NCBI RefSeq assembly: GCF_014805625.2
Contig: NW_023998455.1
Location: 8,931,005-8,995,004, forward strand
Length of the DNA stretch: 64,000 nucleotides
From: Glossina fuscipes
Lineage: Eukaryota > Arthropoda > Insecta > Diptera > Glossinidae
Direction: 5' to 3'
The notes under the pieces are model-generated. The model did not search any database and had not been told where the DNA came from. It saw only the letters and a list, made by a program, of their open reading frames with translations. Each line of letters starts with the position of its first letter. The stretch's first letter is position 1. This document shows positions 41,801 to 51,584 of this stretch, in pieces. A program made the position numbers and the translations under genes.

Positions 41801-43514
41801 GAATTTACGGGGGAAAACATCGGCAGGAAGAAACAAAAAAAAAAAAAACAAAAAGGAAGTTTGATGTCCGAGAGTCAAAATTGTTTCACTATATCATAAG
41901 CAATATTATGACATATACGACTATGTATATACTTCACTTTTGTTCAATAAAATATCGGCCTTTAAGGATTCTTCTGATCAATATTCAAATCGCTCGAATA
42001 ACAGAGACACAGCTCGGCTCCATTCAAACTTGGACTTGCAAAATACAAAGTACAACGGTTTAATTGTGCTAATGTGGTCTTTGAAAGACTTAAGCTAATA
42101 TTCGATTGTCTGTGATATAATGTGTCCAAAGTAAAGGTTTTTGCCAGTTATGCTTTCGAGTGTGTAAGTAAGATTTTTTACGCTGCATAATTGGAAATAT
42201 TGCAGGAAGCAAAGGAGAAAATTGTTATGTTAACAACTCAGTAACTGTTAAAGAAGAGAGAAAACTATTTTTTTGATGTGATTCTTGCTTTTTCCCTACA
42301 AATGAGAAATGGTGGTCAAAAATGCCTCTAGGAATCAAGGAGAGGCGAACACTTTTAAGAAAGCTCATGACGTCGTGTCATATTTCGTGCATAACATTCC
42401 TCGCCGCTTGAGTGATTCTAAAAATGCTCAATTTTGGTCAACACTTTTTTTAGCTAAGAACAAAAAGGAAACATAGCACTACTCTCGTGATAGAATTGCG
42501 GGTAACTTTTCCAACTTCGAATATCTTAAGTTATCAGGGGCTTCAAGGCGCAAAGGTTTTACCCTCGCCTACTTAAGCAAGTTTGCAGATGATAGATATG
42601 CATGAAGCTCTACGCATTTCAAATTCCGCTTAATTATGGTCAAAAAAGAGATCTGTTACACCTATTAACTATGGAGAAGACATACGAACACATTTCGGGG
42701 ACCCTCGAATATATATAACTTATGTAACTGCTAGGAAAGGAAAGGTAGTTAAAAGGAAAACTAGTTAAGGAGTGTTTGTTGGTAATGCTTCTTGAAAGCA
42801 CGATTACGATTTCGGTTTCAGGACACGTCTGGAAAGGCATTGGAAATTATTGCTTTCCATTATCGTTAAGATGAAGATTGATAGATAATCCTATCCCCGA
42901 CTTACTTAATAAAGCTTCTCATCAACACATTTGTAATATAATAGATGGAACAACACTACCAAATGCCAAATGCACGCAGAGTAGCCCGGTGAGGGATTCT
43001 ACCGTTGATAACTAATTGCATTTCCTTGTTGCTTTCAATAACACATGATCACAATTGACTTAATTGAGTTAATTGTGCTATGGCAGTAACAGGATTTTTA
43101 TGATAATCAATTTTCTAAATGGGCGAACTCACCTGATTTCTTTGGTAGCTTCTACCGCAGCATTGGCTGATGACAAGGCTTGCTGTTTAGCCTTCTCCAC
43201 GAAGAACTGATCAAAACCAGCCGTGCTTGTGCTATTTCCTTCATAGCCAACACCACGTACGGCTGTCGATGGACGAGCTAAAGCAGTTTTATCGCTTCCA
43301 ATACGGCTGCTGATTAAATTACCGCGCTAACCGAAAATAAATGTTGGAAAAATTAATTTTTTTAATTAAAATTAAAACTTTTTCGTACCGAGAAAAGCAA
43401 AGACGTGGGTGGGCGGCCAGCCGCTGTTGGTGGTGGCACCTTTTGATTGGGATTCGGAAGAACCGCAACTGAGGAATCCTCAGATGCCTCCTGCAAAGCG
43501 TTCTCTTCGCTCAT
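36472..43514 (-). CDS. nompB: Intraflagellar transport protein IFT88 (nompB homologue), whole gene, nine coding exons
   Basis: IFT88 is a tetratricopeptide-repeat scaffold of IFT complex B, needed to build cilia; in Drosophila nompB serves the ciliated mechanosensory neurons. The joined frame gives about 939 residues (human about 830). Conserved stretches follow the human order: FDLTYAVFFNLAEQY, LNMGNIYYRMGIYPKAI, ALDSVPSNLKQLRLKITQNIG, GYNWCIEV, ANYNLGLVAL, and the C-terminal TDPLGPPPQFERPRTG. TPR blocks cover about residues 195-345 and 480-830. A Gln/Asn-rich insert of roughly 85-90 residues lies at about 350-440. Coding exons are 43389-43514, 43133-43326, 41466-41736, 40960-41139, 40227-40902, 39657-39856, about 36880-37795, 36676-36801 and 36472-36602. 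All phases agree. The acidic N-terminus of vertebrate IFT88 is not seen, so an upstream exon is possible. Confidence 0.93.
36676..36801 (-). CDS. nompB: IFT88 exon 8 (42 codons)
   Basis: The acceptor TTTTCTCTTCAATAG at 36802-36803 opens a frame reading RNQIENNPYFLTNADNDSIS and GDHYERIVEPMLT. The donor ACAA|GTAAGT is near-consensus and phase 1. Entry and exit phases match exons 7 and 9. The intron before it is only 66-78 nt. Confidence 0.82.
36880..37795 (-). CDS. nompB: IFT88 exon 7 (residues 550-854, main TPR block)
   Basis: The acceptor TATATTGCAG leads into MDNLDMATHC and a run of TPRs, including NFEANYNLGLVALQENDLAV, FYEKVGSIYEQLNDHQEAN and IGSYYIKLQAIEKALYYYE. The open frame runs to a TAA at 36860, but that is not the real end, because two downstream exons carry the conserved C-terminus. 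Two phase-1 donors fit: AGCA|GTAAAT (exon end 36880, used here) and AAAG|GTTTCT (exon end 36868). They differ by four residues. Confidence 0.88.
38110..38550 (+). repeat. Diverged two-copy tandem repeat, period about 300 bp
   Basis: Two blocks share an order of words. TTGGTAAAGG occurs at about 38121 and 38412. Each is followed by ACTTGC, a TCTAG word, a pyrimidine-rich stretch with CCTTTCCTTCTG-type sequence, then GTCAC and finally AACATCCTTTGAGT or CACATCTTCTGAGT. The copies are about 300 bp apart and well diverged. It is intronic. Confidence 0.5.
38813..38837. repeat. CT microsatellite
   Basis: About twelve CT units inside IFT88 intron 6. Confidence 0.9.
39657..39856 (-). CDS. nompB: IFT88 exon 6 (residues 483-549)
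   Basis: The acceptor TTTATTTTAG leads into GATACAATTGG, completing Gly and reading YNWCIEVIKTSHLAWLASEL, then the TPR ELNKALVYLRQNDVNQAIETL. The donor AAT|GTAAGT is phase 0. The 370-nt intron before it and the 1.86-kb intron after it hold only short chance frames. Confidence 0.92.
40227..40902 (-). CDS. nompB: IFT88 exon 5 (residues 258-482, Gln/Asn-rich insert)
   Basis: The acceptor ATTTATTTAG leads into ALDSVPSNLKQLRLKITQNI, almost identical in pattern to human IFT88 at the same exon junction. The TPR unit at YADAAASFEFIMSERGDI is followed by a Gln/Asn/Glu-rich stretch (residues about 350-440) with no vertebrate counterpart. The frame then returns to the family at VKQRKITEKRAITMIVDLIS. 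The donor GACG|GTGAGT is phase 1. Confidence 0.93.
40960..41139 (-). CDS. nompB: IFT88 exon 4 (residues 198-257)
   Basis: The acceptor GTTATAG leads into VFFNLAEQYERNDMNIEALN, the first TPR, followed by LNMGNIYYRMGIYPKAIKMYRM. The donor ATG|GTACGC is phase 0. This 180-nt exon is too short to show up as a long open frame. Confidence 0.92.
41466..41736 (-). CDS. nompB: IFT88 exon 3 (residues 107-197)
   Basis: I place the acceptor at TTTATATAG|TCCACAG. The next AG (CCACAG|ATGAAA) would put a TGA in frame given the phase-2 donor of exon 2. The exon reads SPQMKYKNLEGKITKLLESS and ends with the conserved NFDLTYA before GTGAGT, phase 0. The preceding intron is about 1.4 kb. Confidence 0.88.
43133..43326 (-). 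CDS. nompB: IFT88 exon 2 (residues 43-106)
   Basis: The acceptor TTTTCGGTTAG precedes RGNLISSRIGSDKTALARPS, which aligns with the Ser/Arg-rich, RPMTAVR-containing N-terminal region of vertebrate IFT88. It ends AAATCAG|GTGAGT, phase 2. The preceding intron is 62 nt. Confidence 0.88.
43389..43514 (-). CDS. nompB: IFT88 exon 1 (residues 1-42)
   Basis: It opens with ATG at 43512-43514 (MSEENALQEASED), the first ATG in a frame whose nearest upstream stop is a TAG about 45 nt before it. It is Pro/Ser-rich and ends LLFS|GTACGA, phase 0. Vertebrate IFT88 carries about 50 further acidic residues before this point. They may be lost here or lie in an unseen exon. Confidence 0.75.
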
Positions 43515-43848
43515 TTGACAGTTTGTTAAAAACTCACACGTTCTTTCAGTCAAGTACTAGCCCGTTTTCGCTTTCATGTAGTAACAGCAATTATTATATA
43601 TGCTTCGATTCACAGAAGTATAGGAAAACTCGACTCGAACGTTATCAAAGAAGAAATGTAATAGTGTTATATATACGTCAGGTCACCAAACTTCGGAGAT
43701 GTTAAGTAATAGAATAGTTTGCAAATTTTAAATGAATCCTTCTTTCGGCTAAGAAAATGTGAAGTATTCTTTTCGTCTTAAAATTTATGGTATACTGTCT
43801 TGCATAAAACTTCTGCAATCGACTGGAAATTCTTTTACGGTTTGTTTA

Positions 43849-43875
43849 CTTTTATATTGCGTTGCTATTAGCAAC
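43849..43875 (-). promoter_or_regulatory. RFX-type X-box and TATA-like box upstream of IFT88
   Basis: Positions 43861-43875 read GTTGCTATTAGCAAC, a perfect 6+6 inverted repeat with a 3-nt spacer that fits the X-box consensus of RFX transcription factors, which switch on cilia genes. On the minus strand a TATAAAAG follows at 43856-43849. Both lie 335-360 bp upstream of the IFT88 ATG. That Drosophila nompB is RFX-controlled is established for the family; binding at this site is inferred. Confidence 0.72.
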
Positions 43876-44738
43876 TTCTGTTTGGCTTTTGTTCAGCGGC
43901 AATCCACGCCAGAATGCCGTCTGCTCCTCAATTAATTTGTTGTTGTATTATGGTTACTATGCGAGTAACGAGTCAAAGTAAATATTGTTGGCCGTCAATC
44001 TTTAAAATATAAAGCAACGATAACGTAGCTACAATGAGGCTTTTTATTAACATTACACTACGTCCGCTTTGGAGTTTATAAAAGTTGTGCAGATGTATGC
44101 AACACCGGAAAAAGTTAAAGAGGAACCATATTTTATTGTACAAGTCGTTTCGAAATCATTTCTCAATCAATCGAAGCTTGTCTGTCTATCTCCATGTATA
44201 TTTATATTGGGTTGAGAATTTTATTAGGCAAAATGACGTACGGTATTCAATTGTGGATCTCGCTCCAGTGTTTTGTTTCTATTTTGAAAATAAGTAAAAA
44301 CTTTTATTGTGACGGATTTGGCAGGTACCTGGTCGCATACTACTAAGCGCAGGATTTTCGTATTCAGTATTCCAAAATCTCGAAGGAAATAAATGTAAAC
44401 AAAGGGTGTTTTAAAAGAATTAGCTTAGCATATTTTCTGTTTAAGCTTTAACAGAGCTCATCCATCTATCCATATATTTCTGATCGCTTTTAACGTTTTT
44501 AATGAGATATTTAATGAGATAAGTAAAGGGACATAAATTAAATTCCTCTTCGAGGATTGTATTTGTGAATATCTGAAAAGTGAAGTAATGAGACCAATTC
44601 TTTACTGAAATTCAAAATGTGAGAATAACTCACTAACCAACTACTAAATAAATCCCTTGTCATTAGGCGAACTTATGTTTGTTGTTTATTGTAAATATTA
44701 ATTAATGCATTTAATTACACTAAAGTAGAGTTTAATCA

Positions 44739-44744
<6 letters not shown>

Positions 44745-44774
<30 letters not shown>
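44745..44774. repeat. AT microsatellite
   Basis: About fifteen AT units upstream of the IFT88 promoter region. Confidence 0.9.
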
Positions 44775-44776
<2 letters not shown>

Positions 44777-45094
44777 CGGAACATGTATTCATATACGTGT
44801 CCTAGAGCTCAAAGCGCAGTGCATTGATGATAGTAAATCAATAAATAATTACGTTTGCTTGCACATATCCGCCCTTCTACGTGCAAACATATTTGTGCGC
44901 ATTCACTGTATTACAGATGAGCTAGAATGTCCTATATCTGTGTTTATTGTGCTTTCTGTTAATGGTTAAAATATGAGGACGCAGCGGAATGATTGAAATG
45001 TTTCCTAAATTTCAAAAACTTATAATCACTTACCTATACATGCAACTCTTTCGCTTGCATGCATAATAATCCAAGTTTGATACCATTATTGCCT

Positions 45095-45113
45095 AGAAGA
45101 AGAAGAAGAAGAA
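45095..45113. repeat. GAA trinucleotide repeat
   Basis: Six GAA units in intergenic DNA. Confidence 0.8.
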
Positions 45114-45630
45114 CAAATCTTACGATTTCCTTTATTAAAAAGATATGTGATCATTATACGCACATATATATCTACAATATAATAAAAGAAAATTTACTTA
45201 CATCCGTTCACAGACAGATATTCCTTCAAAGATGGAATATTAATGATTCTTTCCTCGTCATTGAAATTTTACAATTTCAGTAAAAGCGTTCATTTCCTTC
45301 GCTTAGCTTTTGCTAAAGATGAGCTGAGTCTTTCTGAAATGGTCTGCGAACGTGTATATTCTCTTGTATGCATGCATGTGTGCTTTTCTTGTTCATATAC
45401 AATTTGCCATTTTTGTGTCTCTTCATTTTAGAAAACGTTGCATTGTATTAACAACGTTGGAAAGTTGTCGCAAAGCAAGAAGCTCGTTAATTACAAAATC
45501 ACAAGCGAACACGGTGTCTTTCACTTGAATTACTTTTTAATTAACGAATAAAAATCACAATAAACAACAGTAAAAATAGCAAACTCAAAAAAACATTAAA
45601 AACAGAATGTCTAAAAATTGATCAAAGACT

Positions 45631-45654
45631 AACAACAACAACAACAACAACAAC
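45631..45654. repeat. AAC trinucleotide repeat (8 units)
   Basis: Eight perfect AAC units in intergenic DNA. Confidence 0.9.
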
Positions 45655-47321
45655 AGATGATAAATGTAAAGACACATACATACATCTATCCCGAATCTAT
45701 TCGAAGGATATATAGAAGGAATTTAAATTTTAAAGGAAAACTCTTTTTCTCAATCTGAAATTTGAAATCATTAAATCAATTAACAACATCGACAACATAC
45801 ACAGCAATCTATGTTTGCAAATTCCTTTCTGCTTAACTACAAGTTTTAAATGAGTTTAAATAAGTTTTGTATTAAAATGCATCCTTCATATTACCATGTG
45901 GGACTTTCTTTGGTCAAATTGAAAAATCGTATGGGAACTATGTACATCTCCAGCAGAGTTCTCTGATTTAATTTGGCAAATCTAGTTATTCATAATATTT
46001 ACAATCGGTGTGATACTTTCTCCTTTTCGATCGTAAACAGAAAATATTAGGAGATTCGGAAAGAAATGTCGTTTTTTTGGCCAAACCAAAAGTCGATCTC
46101 ATATGCTGTGTCAAGCGTATACTTTATTAAGAACAGCAGAGTTCAATAGATCAAAACTCTCAATGTTCTTGCGGGTTGTCGTCCGGCGATTTACTTCAAT
46201 TAATGCCTTTATTTTGCCTTTATCAACTCAATACCGTTATTCTGTCTTTATCTAACCTTTCACAACGTGAGTCATTTGTTTCTTGCTTGAACATCATTTT
46301 TATCTTTTCACTAGCAACAAAAGTGAAGTAAGCCGAAAATGCTGCTCTCGACTTTCTGTAGTTGTTGTGGCACCAAACCAGACACCGGAAAAATTTTGAG
46401 CAGAATCACATAAAATGTTTATCACACAAGCGTTACGATATCAGCTGAGCAGTTAAGATATCAGCATGTATGCTGACAGTGCATCTTAAATGCGGAAAGA
46501 TGCCATTAAATCCACTGTTGGGAAAATACGAAATGACCTTGCGAGCAACCTAATAGTCTAAAAGATTTTCCTATTCGCTACGGGAAGTGTATATTATGTG
46601 GTGATGTAGACACAAGTGCACAAACAACACAATGACAAGACAAGTTAAAATAAAAAATCATTTAAGCCAGCGTTTCTTACATTACGCAAGAAAATGAAAT
46701 CCGGTTCCGGCCAGATCTTTTAAACTCCGCAAAAAACCAAATTCACAAAATAAAGCTAAAAAAAAAGTTTCGATTCTCTATAACCTTGCATATACATGAG
46801 CACCTCTTTCGCTGTTATGCACGATCACATACTGAATATACGTCGACGCCTTCATCCTTACATCACATGTAATTTGTAAGCAATGTACAAAAAGTCTAAT
46901 TTTTTTTTAAATTTTGTGGACGTGTCATTTAACCGATTTGACTCGTTCGACTTGCCTGCACAAACGTCTATGGTACCACACCACCTGGGGGGATGTGCAG
47001 AGGAGCAATTTTTAATCAATTCATGTATGCTTTATGCAGTCTCTTCTCTGTAGCTTTCTTCTGGGTACCGTCATCGTTTGATGGTGGGTATAGAAGAAAA
47101 TGCAAAAGGAAAGAAATCCCAATTTCTGGTAGAAACTTATTGGTCGCGGCCAGAAATGGCAACAATTCATACAATGACAGAACGTAATTATTAAAGTCAA
47201 GTTGTGCTTGGATGCAAGCTACAACAAAAGTTGAAAAAAATAAAACGAGAAAACACATCCCGAAATTGCAGAGCAATAAAACTTGGCCGCGATCCACCCA
47301 CCGACCCATTTTCGCCCTACT

Positions 47322-47640
47322 TCAACTTTGCTGACTTTGCTGCGTGCTAGCCAAGCCACGCTGCACCGATCTGAACAAGTGGTAATCAGGAGGCGTCATA
47401 TCTGGTGAGTCCGCTGGATGTGGCGGAACTTCGCATTCGAGCTGCAACATCCTGTATCTTGGACAACTCTTGCAACAAGTGGTCAAAATGTCATTTTCAG
47501 TCAATTCATGTCGCCACTTTTAAGCCGTGGAATCCAAAACCGACAATTGCAAAATGATGGAGCAGCATCACCATAAGCCTCTGAACGTGTTTGTTGGACT
47601 TCCACAGCGGATTTCTTCAACAAAATGATAGAAGTAATGA
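47322..47640 (-). mobile_element. Mariner remnant, N- and C-terminal transposase pieces fused by internal deletion
   Basis: On the minus strand 47505-47640 reads LLKKSAVEVQQTRSEAYGDA and FWIPRLKSGD, matching the mariner N-terminal helix-turn-helix region. Immediately after, 47322-47450 reads HPADSPDMTPPDYHLFRSVQ, the region around the last catalytic Asp. About two thirds of the transposase between them is missing, and there are stops at the junction. I could not place terminal repeats. Confidence 0.7.
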
Positions 47641-48639
47641 ATTGGGAAAAAGAATTTTGAGCACTGTATGATTACCGTGCGACGTGCCCTGAATAAATCA
47701 TTAATTTTAAAAGGAATACGGTTATTTTCACTCTTACTGTAGAGGTCGCTGAAGATAACTTTTGCAAACATTTAACATTAATAGCTTGTTTGAACCATTA
47801 TGTAAAGCTTTTGATCGAACTTAAGCTATCTATGTTTGTTGGTCGAAGAAAAAATTGTAAGTTATATAATACGTGAATAATTCTAATTACAAGTCCAATG
47901 AATACCTTACATTTTCATAAAGACAAGTCTCATATCTGTTAGCCATAAAATTTTACAACCTTAGTTAAGGCAGTTTTGTAATGTCAATCGTTTGCGTGTT
48001 TATGTATGAGCTTTAATTAAACTTGACTGAATTTACGCTCTCTATTTACTGTAGGCATGTTCTTTGATTATAACAGAGTGCTTCAAACTATTTGATGTTA
48101 TTTCATTTCGGTTTATTGGAATTTATCTATGCATGCGAACAAAACAAGTGAATTTATTGAAACCTCTCATGAAATGAAAAATTTATGATTACTGACGTTA
48201 TTGCTCTCGAGAAACACATGGCGGTCATCATATTGTACTTGACTTGAATCATCGCTAAATATTTATTTTTCTAGAAAAGGATGCTTTTTTCTTCAACAGC
48301 GTGGACAGGTGAAAACTTGCAGTACAGGGAATATGATAGCGTCACTGTTGTAACTGCCCTTTAAGTAGATCACAAGAAGCAAATGCCAGTTTACTTCCGT
48401 ACAATAAAGGGAACTTTCAGTGCTTTAAAAAAAAATGTTACTATATAGATATAAAAATCTTTCGTCTGTAACGGTAAATTAACACAGTAACAGCAAATTA
48501 AATGTTGGACGAGATTTCATTGCAGAAACTCGTGAACGCTTTTTTTATTTACATACATGATACATTTTTTTTTTATATACATTCATCATCACTTGTCTAT
48601 TTATATTGACACCTAAGTACGGCTTCGTCTACCGCTCTT

Positions 48640-48865
48640 AAGACATTTTTGTACCCTGCAACAATTGCGATACGGAATCTTAAGCTTGGGCTTGTAACAC
48701 CCAGAAGGGTGCCAGAATATGATTGTGAATCGGTCTAAACTTGTCTGTCCATCTGTCCGTCTGATGTCTGTCCCTGACGCGTAAGCTGCGATTTAAGGAC
48801 GCACACTATTAAAAATGGTCCGAATCGGCCCACTTTTTCGTCTACTCCCCTTATAACGCTTCATT
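48640..48865 (+). repeat. Best-preserved interspersed repeat copy
   Basis: It starts with TTTTTGTACCCTGCAACAAT and continues with GCTTGTAACACCCAGAAGGG, CTTGTCTGTCCATCTGTCCG and AAAATGGTCCGAATCGGCCC. The order is that of a repeat very frequent in Drosophila and tephritid genomes. The family name is not certain to me. Confidence 0.65.
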
Positions 48866-50929
48866 TAGAAAAGTCCAGATGGGAACAATTTTTCAACAAA
48901 TGCAGATTAAAACAATTTTAGAAAAAACGTTTGGAGTCCATTTCAATTTTAGTTCGACAAAGTGACACAACTGGTCTAGATCGCCAACGTGTTAACTGAC
49001 CAGGTCTCCAAAAAAAAAAAAAATAAATAAATAAATGCGACACGTTTTCCTCCCTTTTACCAAATGTGGTGAATTTTGGAGATAAAAGCGAAAATTTTTA
49101 CATATTTTTTTTTTGTTATTTCTGAACAATTCTCTCTTTAATGCATTTACAATATATGCTCGCTCAAGCGGTTATTGTGCAGTCAGATTTTTTTTTTCTT
49201 GTTATTGTTTCTAGTTTGTTACAGTCGGAAGCTTTAACTCGTACTATATTCTGCCATGATATATAAATGCGTATATATCTTATAATAACAAACCGAATTT
49301 CTTTTTTTAAATAAATCTGCTGAAAAGTCTTGTAAGTACCATTGAAGATACTTCATGTTATAAACCAGCTAAAGAATAAGATTTGTGGAACGCTTGGTAA
49401 GCCATTATTTAACAAATAAAATTGCAGTCTTAATACAATAAAGTTTGTTGTTTACAAAATCCTTTTATTTTGTTTCACTATCTTTCTGGTTTGAGTACCC
49501 GTACCTGAAGCAGGCAGAAACAACAATAAACAATTTCATAACAAGTAAATTTAATTAATCATTTTTGTACCTTGCATACAACTTAGAAGAGATAACCTGC
49601 GCGTTTCCCTCCACTTTGCTTCGCAGCCAAGCCTTCATTTTTAAGTAAAGAACTTTTGAATAAATGTAATACGTTTACTGAGTTTCTTATAGCTTATCGC
49701 AATAATAGCCAAAATCCTACGCATCCGTAGCCATATAAAGATCGCTATGATATCTATATGCGTATATGTTATTGCATATAAAAGAAGAAAGAATCGAATT
49801 GATTGAGTTGTGCTTGAAAAGGTAGGGTTACTTTCTTCAGAATCCGTCAATTAAAGCACGAGTTTGTCAAAAAAGTTAAGGTTTTGTCAAAAATTCTAAA
49901 CATTTTACCACAAAAATTAAAATAATCTTGAAACTATTGGCGTAAGCCAATGTTATGTGGAAAAAACAAATCAGCATTTTCATGCTTATGCACACATGCA
50001 CAAGCAATCTTTTGAATCTTTTGCTCTGTTGTATACACTAAGCCGGAAAGTATATTAATTTATTTATTTCTTGTGCAACAAATTCCTTTGAACGAATAAG
50101 TGAAGAGCACAGGATATGATAGAACAACAGTGAAAGTGAAAAGCTGACTGCGAAAATGGTCATCTGTTACTGACGTCTAAAGCGCAGACAGAATTAAATC
50201 CTTTAATAAATTTTAAAAGTTAGAGATAGCGGAATTGATTCAATGCCCAATATCTTTACTACGCTTATATAGAGGTCTTGATTGTGGCCATTTACTTACT
50301 CTCTAGGCAGAAATATGAAAGTTGTCAAATTTATAAGAGCGAAATATTTTTATTTATTATATTTTTAATTCCAGATTTTAAGATACGTAAAGTATTTGAT
50401 TACGAGCAGATTTAAGGAATTAACATTTTTCTTGTTGTATGTATGTATGTGTATGTGGGCATATAATTAATGGTAAATAATACGAAGTATAAATCTAATG
50501 ATGAACATTGTTGCAGGGCGATATTGATCGAATTATTTTATATGTTCGCATTCATATCACACAAATACATACATAAATTACGCTTCAAGCAAATTGTCGC
50601 TTTTAACTGCGCAGTCATATATTTAAGTATAAATGGGCTTGTATTTGTGTTTAGTCAGCACTTTGCACTTGAAAATTTTTAACTTTGCCAAAAAATAGAG
50701 AGAAATTGTACATAAGAGACTGACATCAATTAAGGAACAAAATAGAAACATATGTAAATCTAACTTTGCACTGAATATATGTGCGCACAGACATGCACGA
50801 ACTAATATATTCGAGTCTGTGTCTTCACCGAAACGATTCTTTAAAACTCATTCACTAACTTAATGAAAATCTTTTGCCGCAGTATACATATCAGAAGCTA
50901 CAAACAAAACATCTTTATGTACATATAGT

Positions 50930-51584
50930 ACATCGGTCAATAATTCCCGGGGCGAAGCCTCAAACAGCCTCTGTTATAGTCTTATGTTATTTCAGACTTT
51001 AATTTTTTTTTTAAAAATCCCATCAAAACACATCAGATCGTAATAATGTCGATGATGCTGAGCACAGCAAGCAGACCTTCTGGACGCCGAAGGAGGTTAA
51101 AACAGAAAATATCAAAAGAATCCTGAAAATTATTTTAGACAATCGGAAAATGTGATTGCAAAAAATAGCCGACGTCCTGACGACGCTGTATTAGTGTATT
51201 TGCTACGTTGCATGAAAACTTTGGCATGAGAAATCTGTACAAGATGAAAGAAAAATGCCGTGCCACAAAAGGATTAGATGTATTGGATGTCGACTTCTTG
51301 CTTCATCTTTCATGTTCTGCAGATCTGGCGGCCATCGATTATTATTTGTTCGCAAATATCATAAGATTGCTCCATACAAATGGATTCGGATTAAACTGTG
51401 AGGAGATTATCGCGATATATGTAGCGAAATTTTGACAGTCATGGCAAATTGCTCTATAAAAAAGACAGCGAAATATTAGAGAAGCCTCGTACCGATTTTA
51501 TTACACTTGAAGACAACTATGGTTGCGAATAAAGTCGGAAGAAAGGCTTTTCTTAGTGAGTCTTGGGAATTATTGATCCTTGCA
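50930..51584 (+). mobile_element. Internally deleted mariner (irritans/Himar-like) with terminal inverted repeats
   Basis: The left end ACATCGGTCAATAATTCCCG (50930 on) and the right end TGGGAATTATTGATCCTTGC (about 51563-51582) form an inverted repeat with a perfect 12-base core and resemble mariner termini. Inside, 51040-51180 reads like the transposase DNA-binding region (PKEVKTENIKRILKIILDNR, with an in-frame stop soon after). 51300-51532 reads like the C-terminal end (SADLAAIDYYLFANI, the final DD34D Asp retained, then ITLEDNYGCE and TAA after a frameshift). The element is about 655 bp against about 1.3 kb for a full mariner, so the middle of the transposase is gone. It cannot encode an active enzyme. 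Confidence 0.75.
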
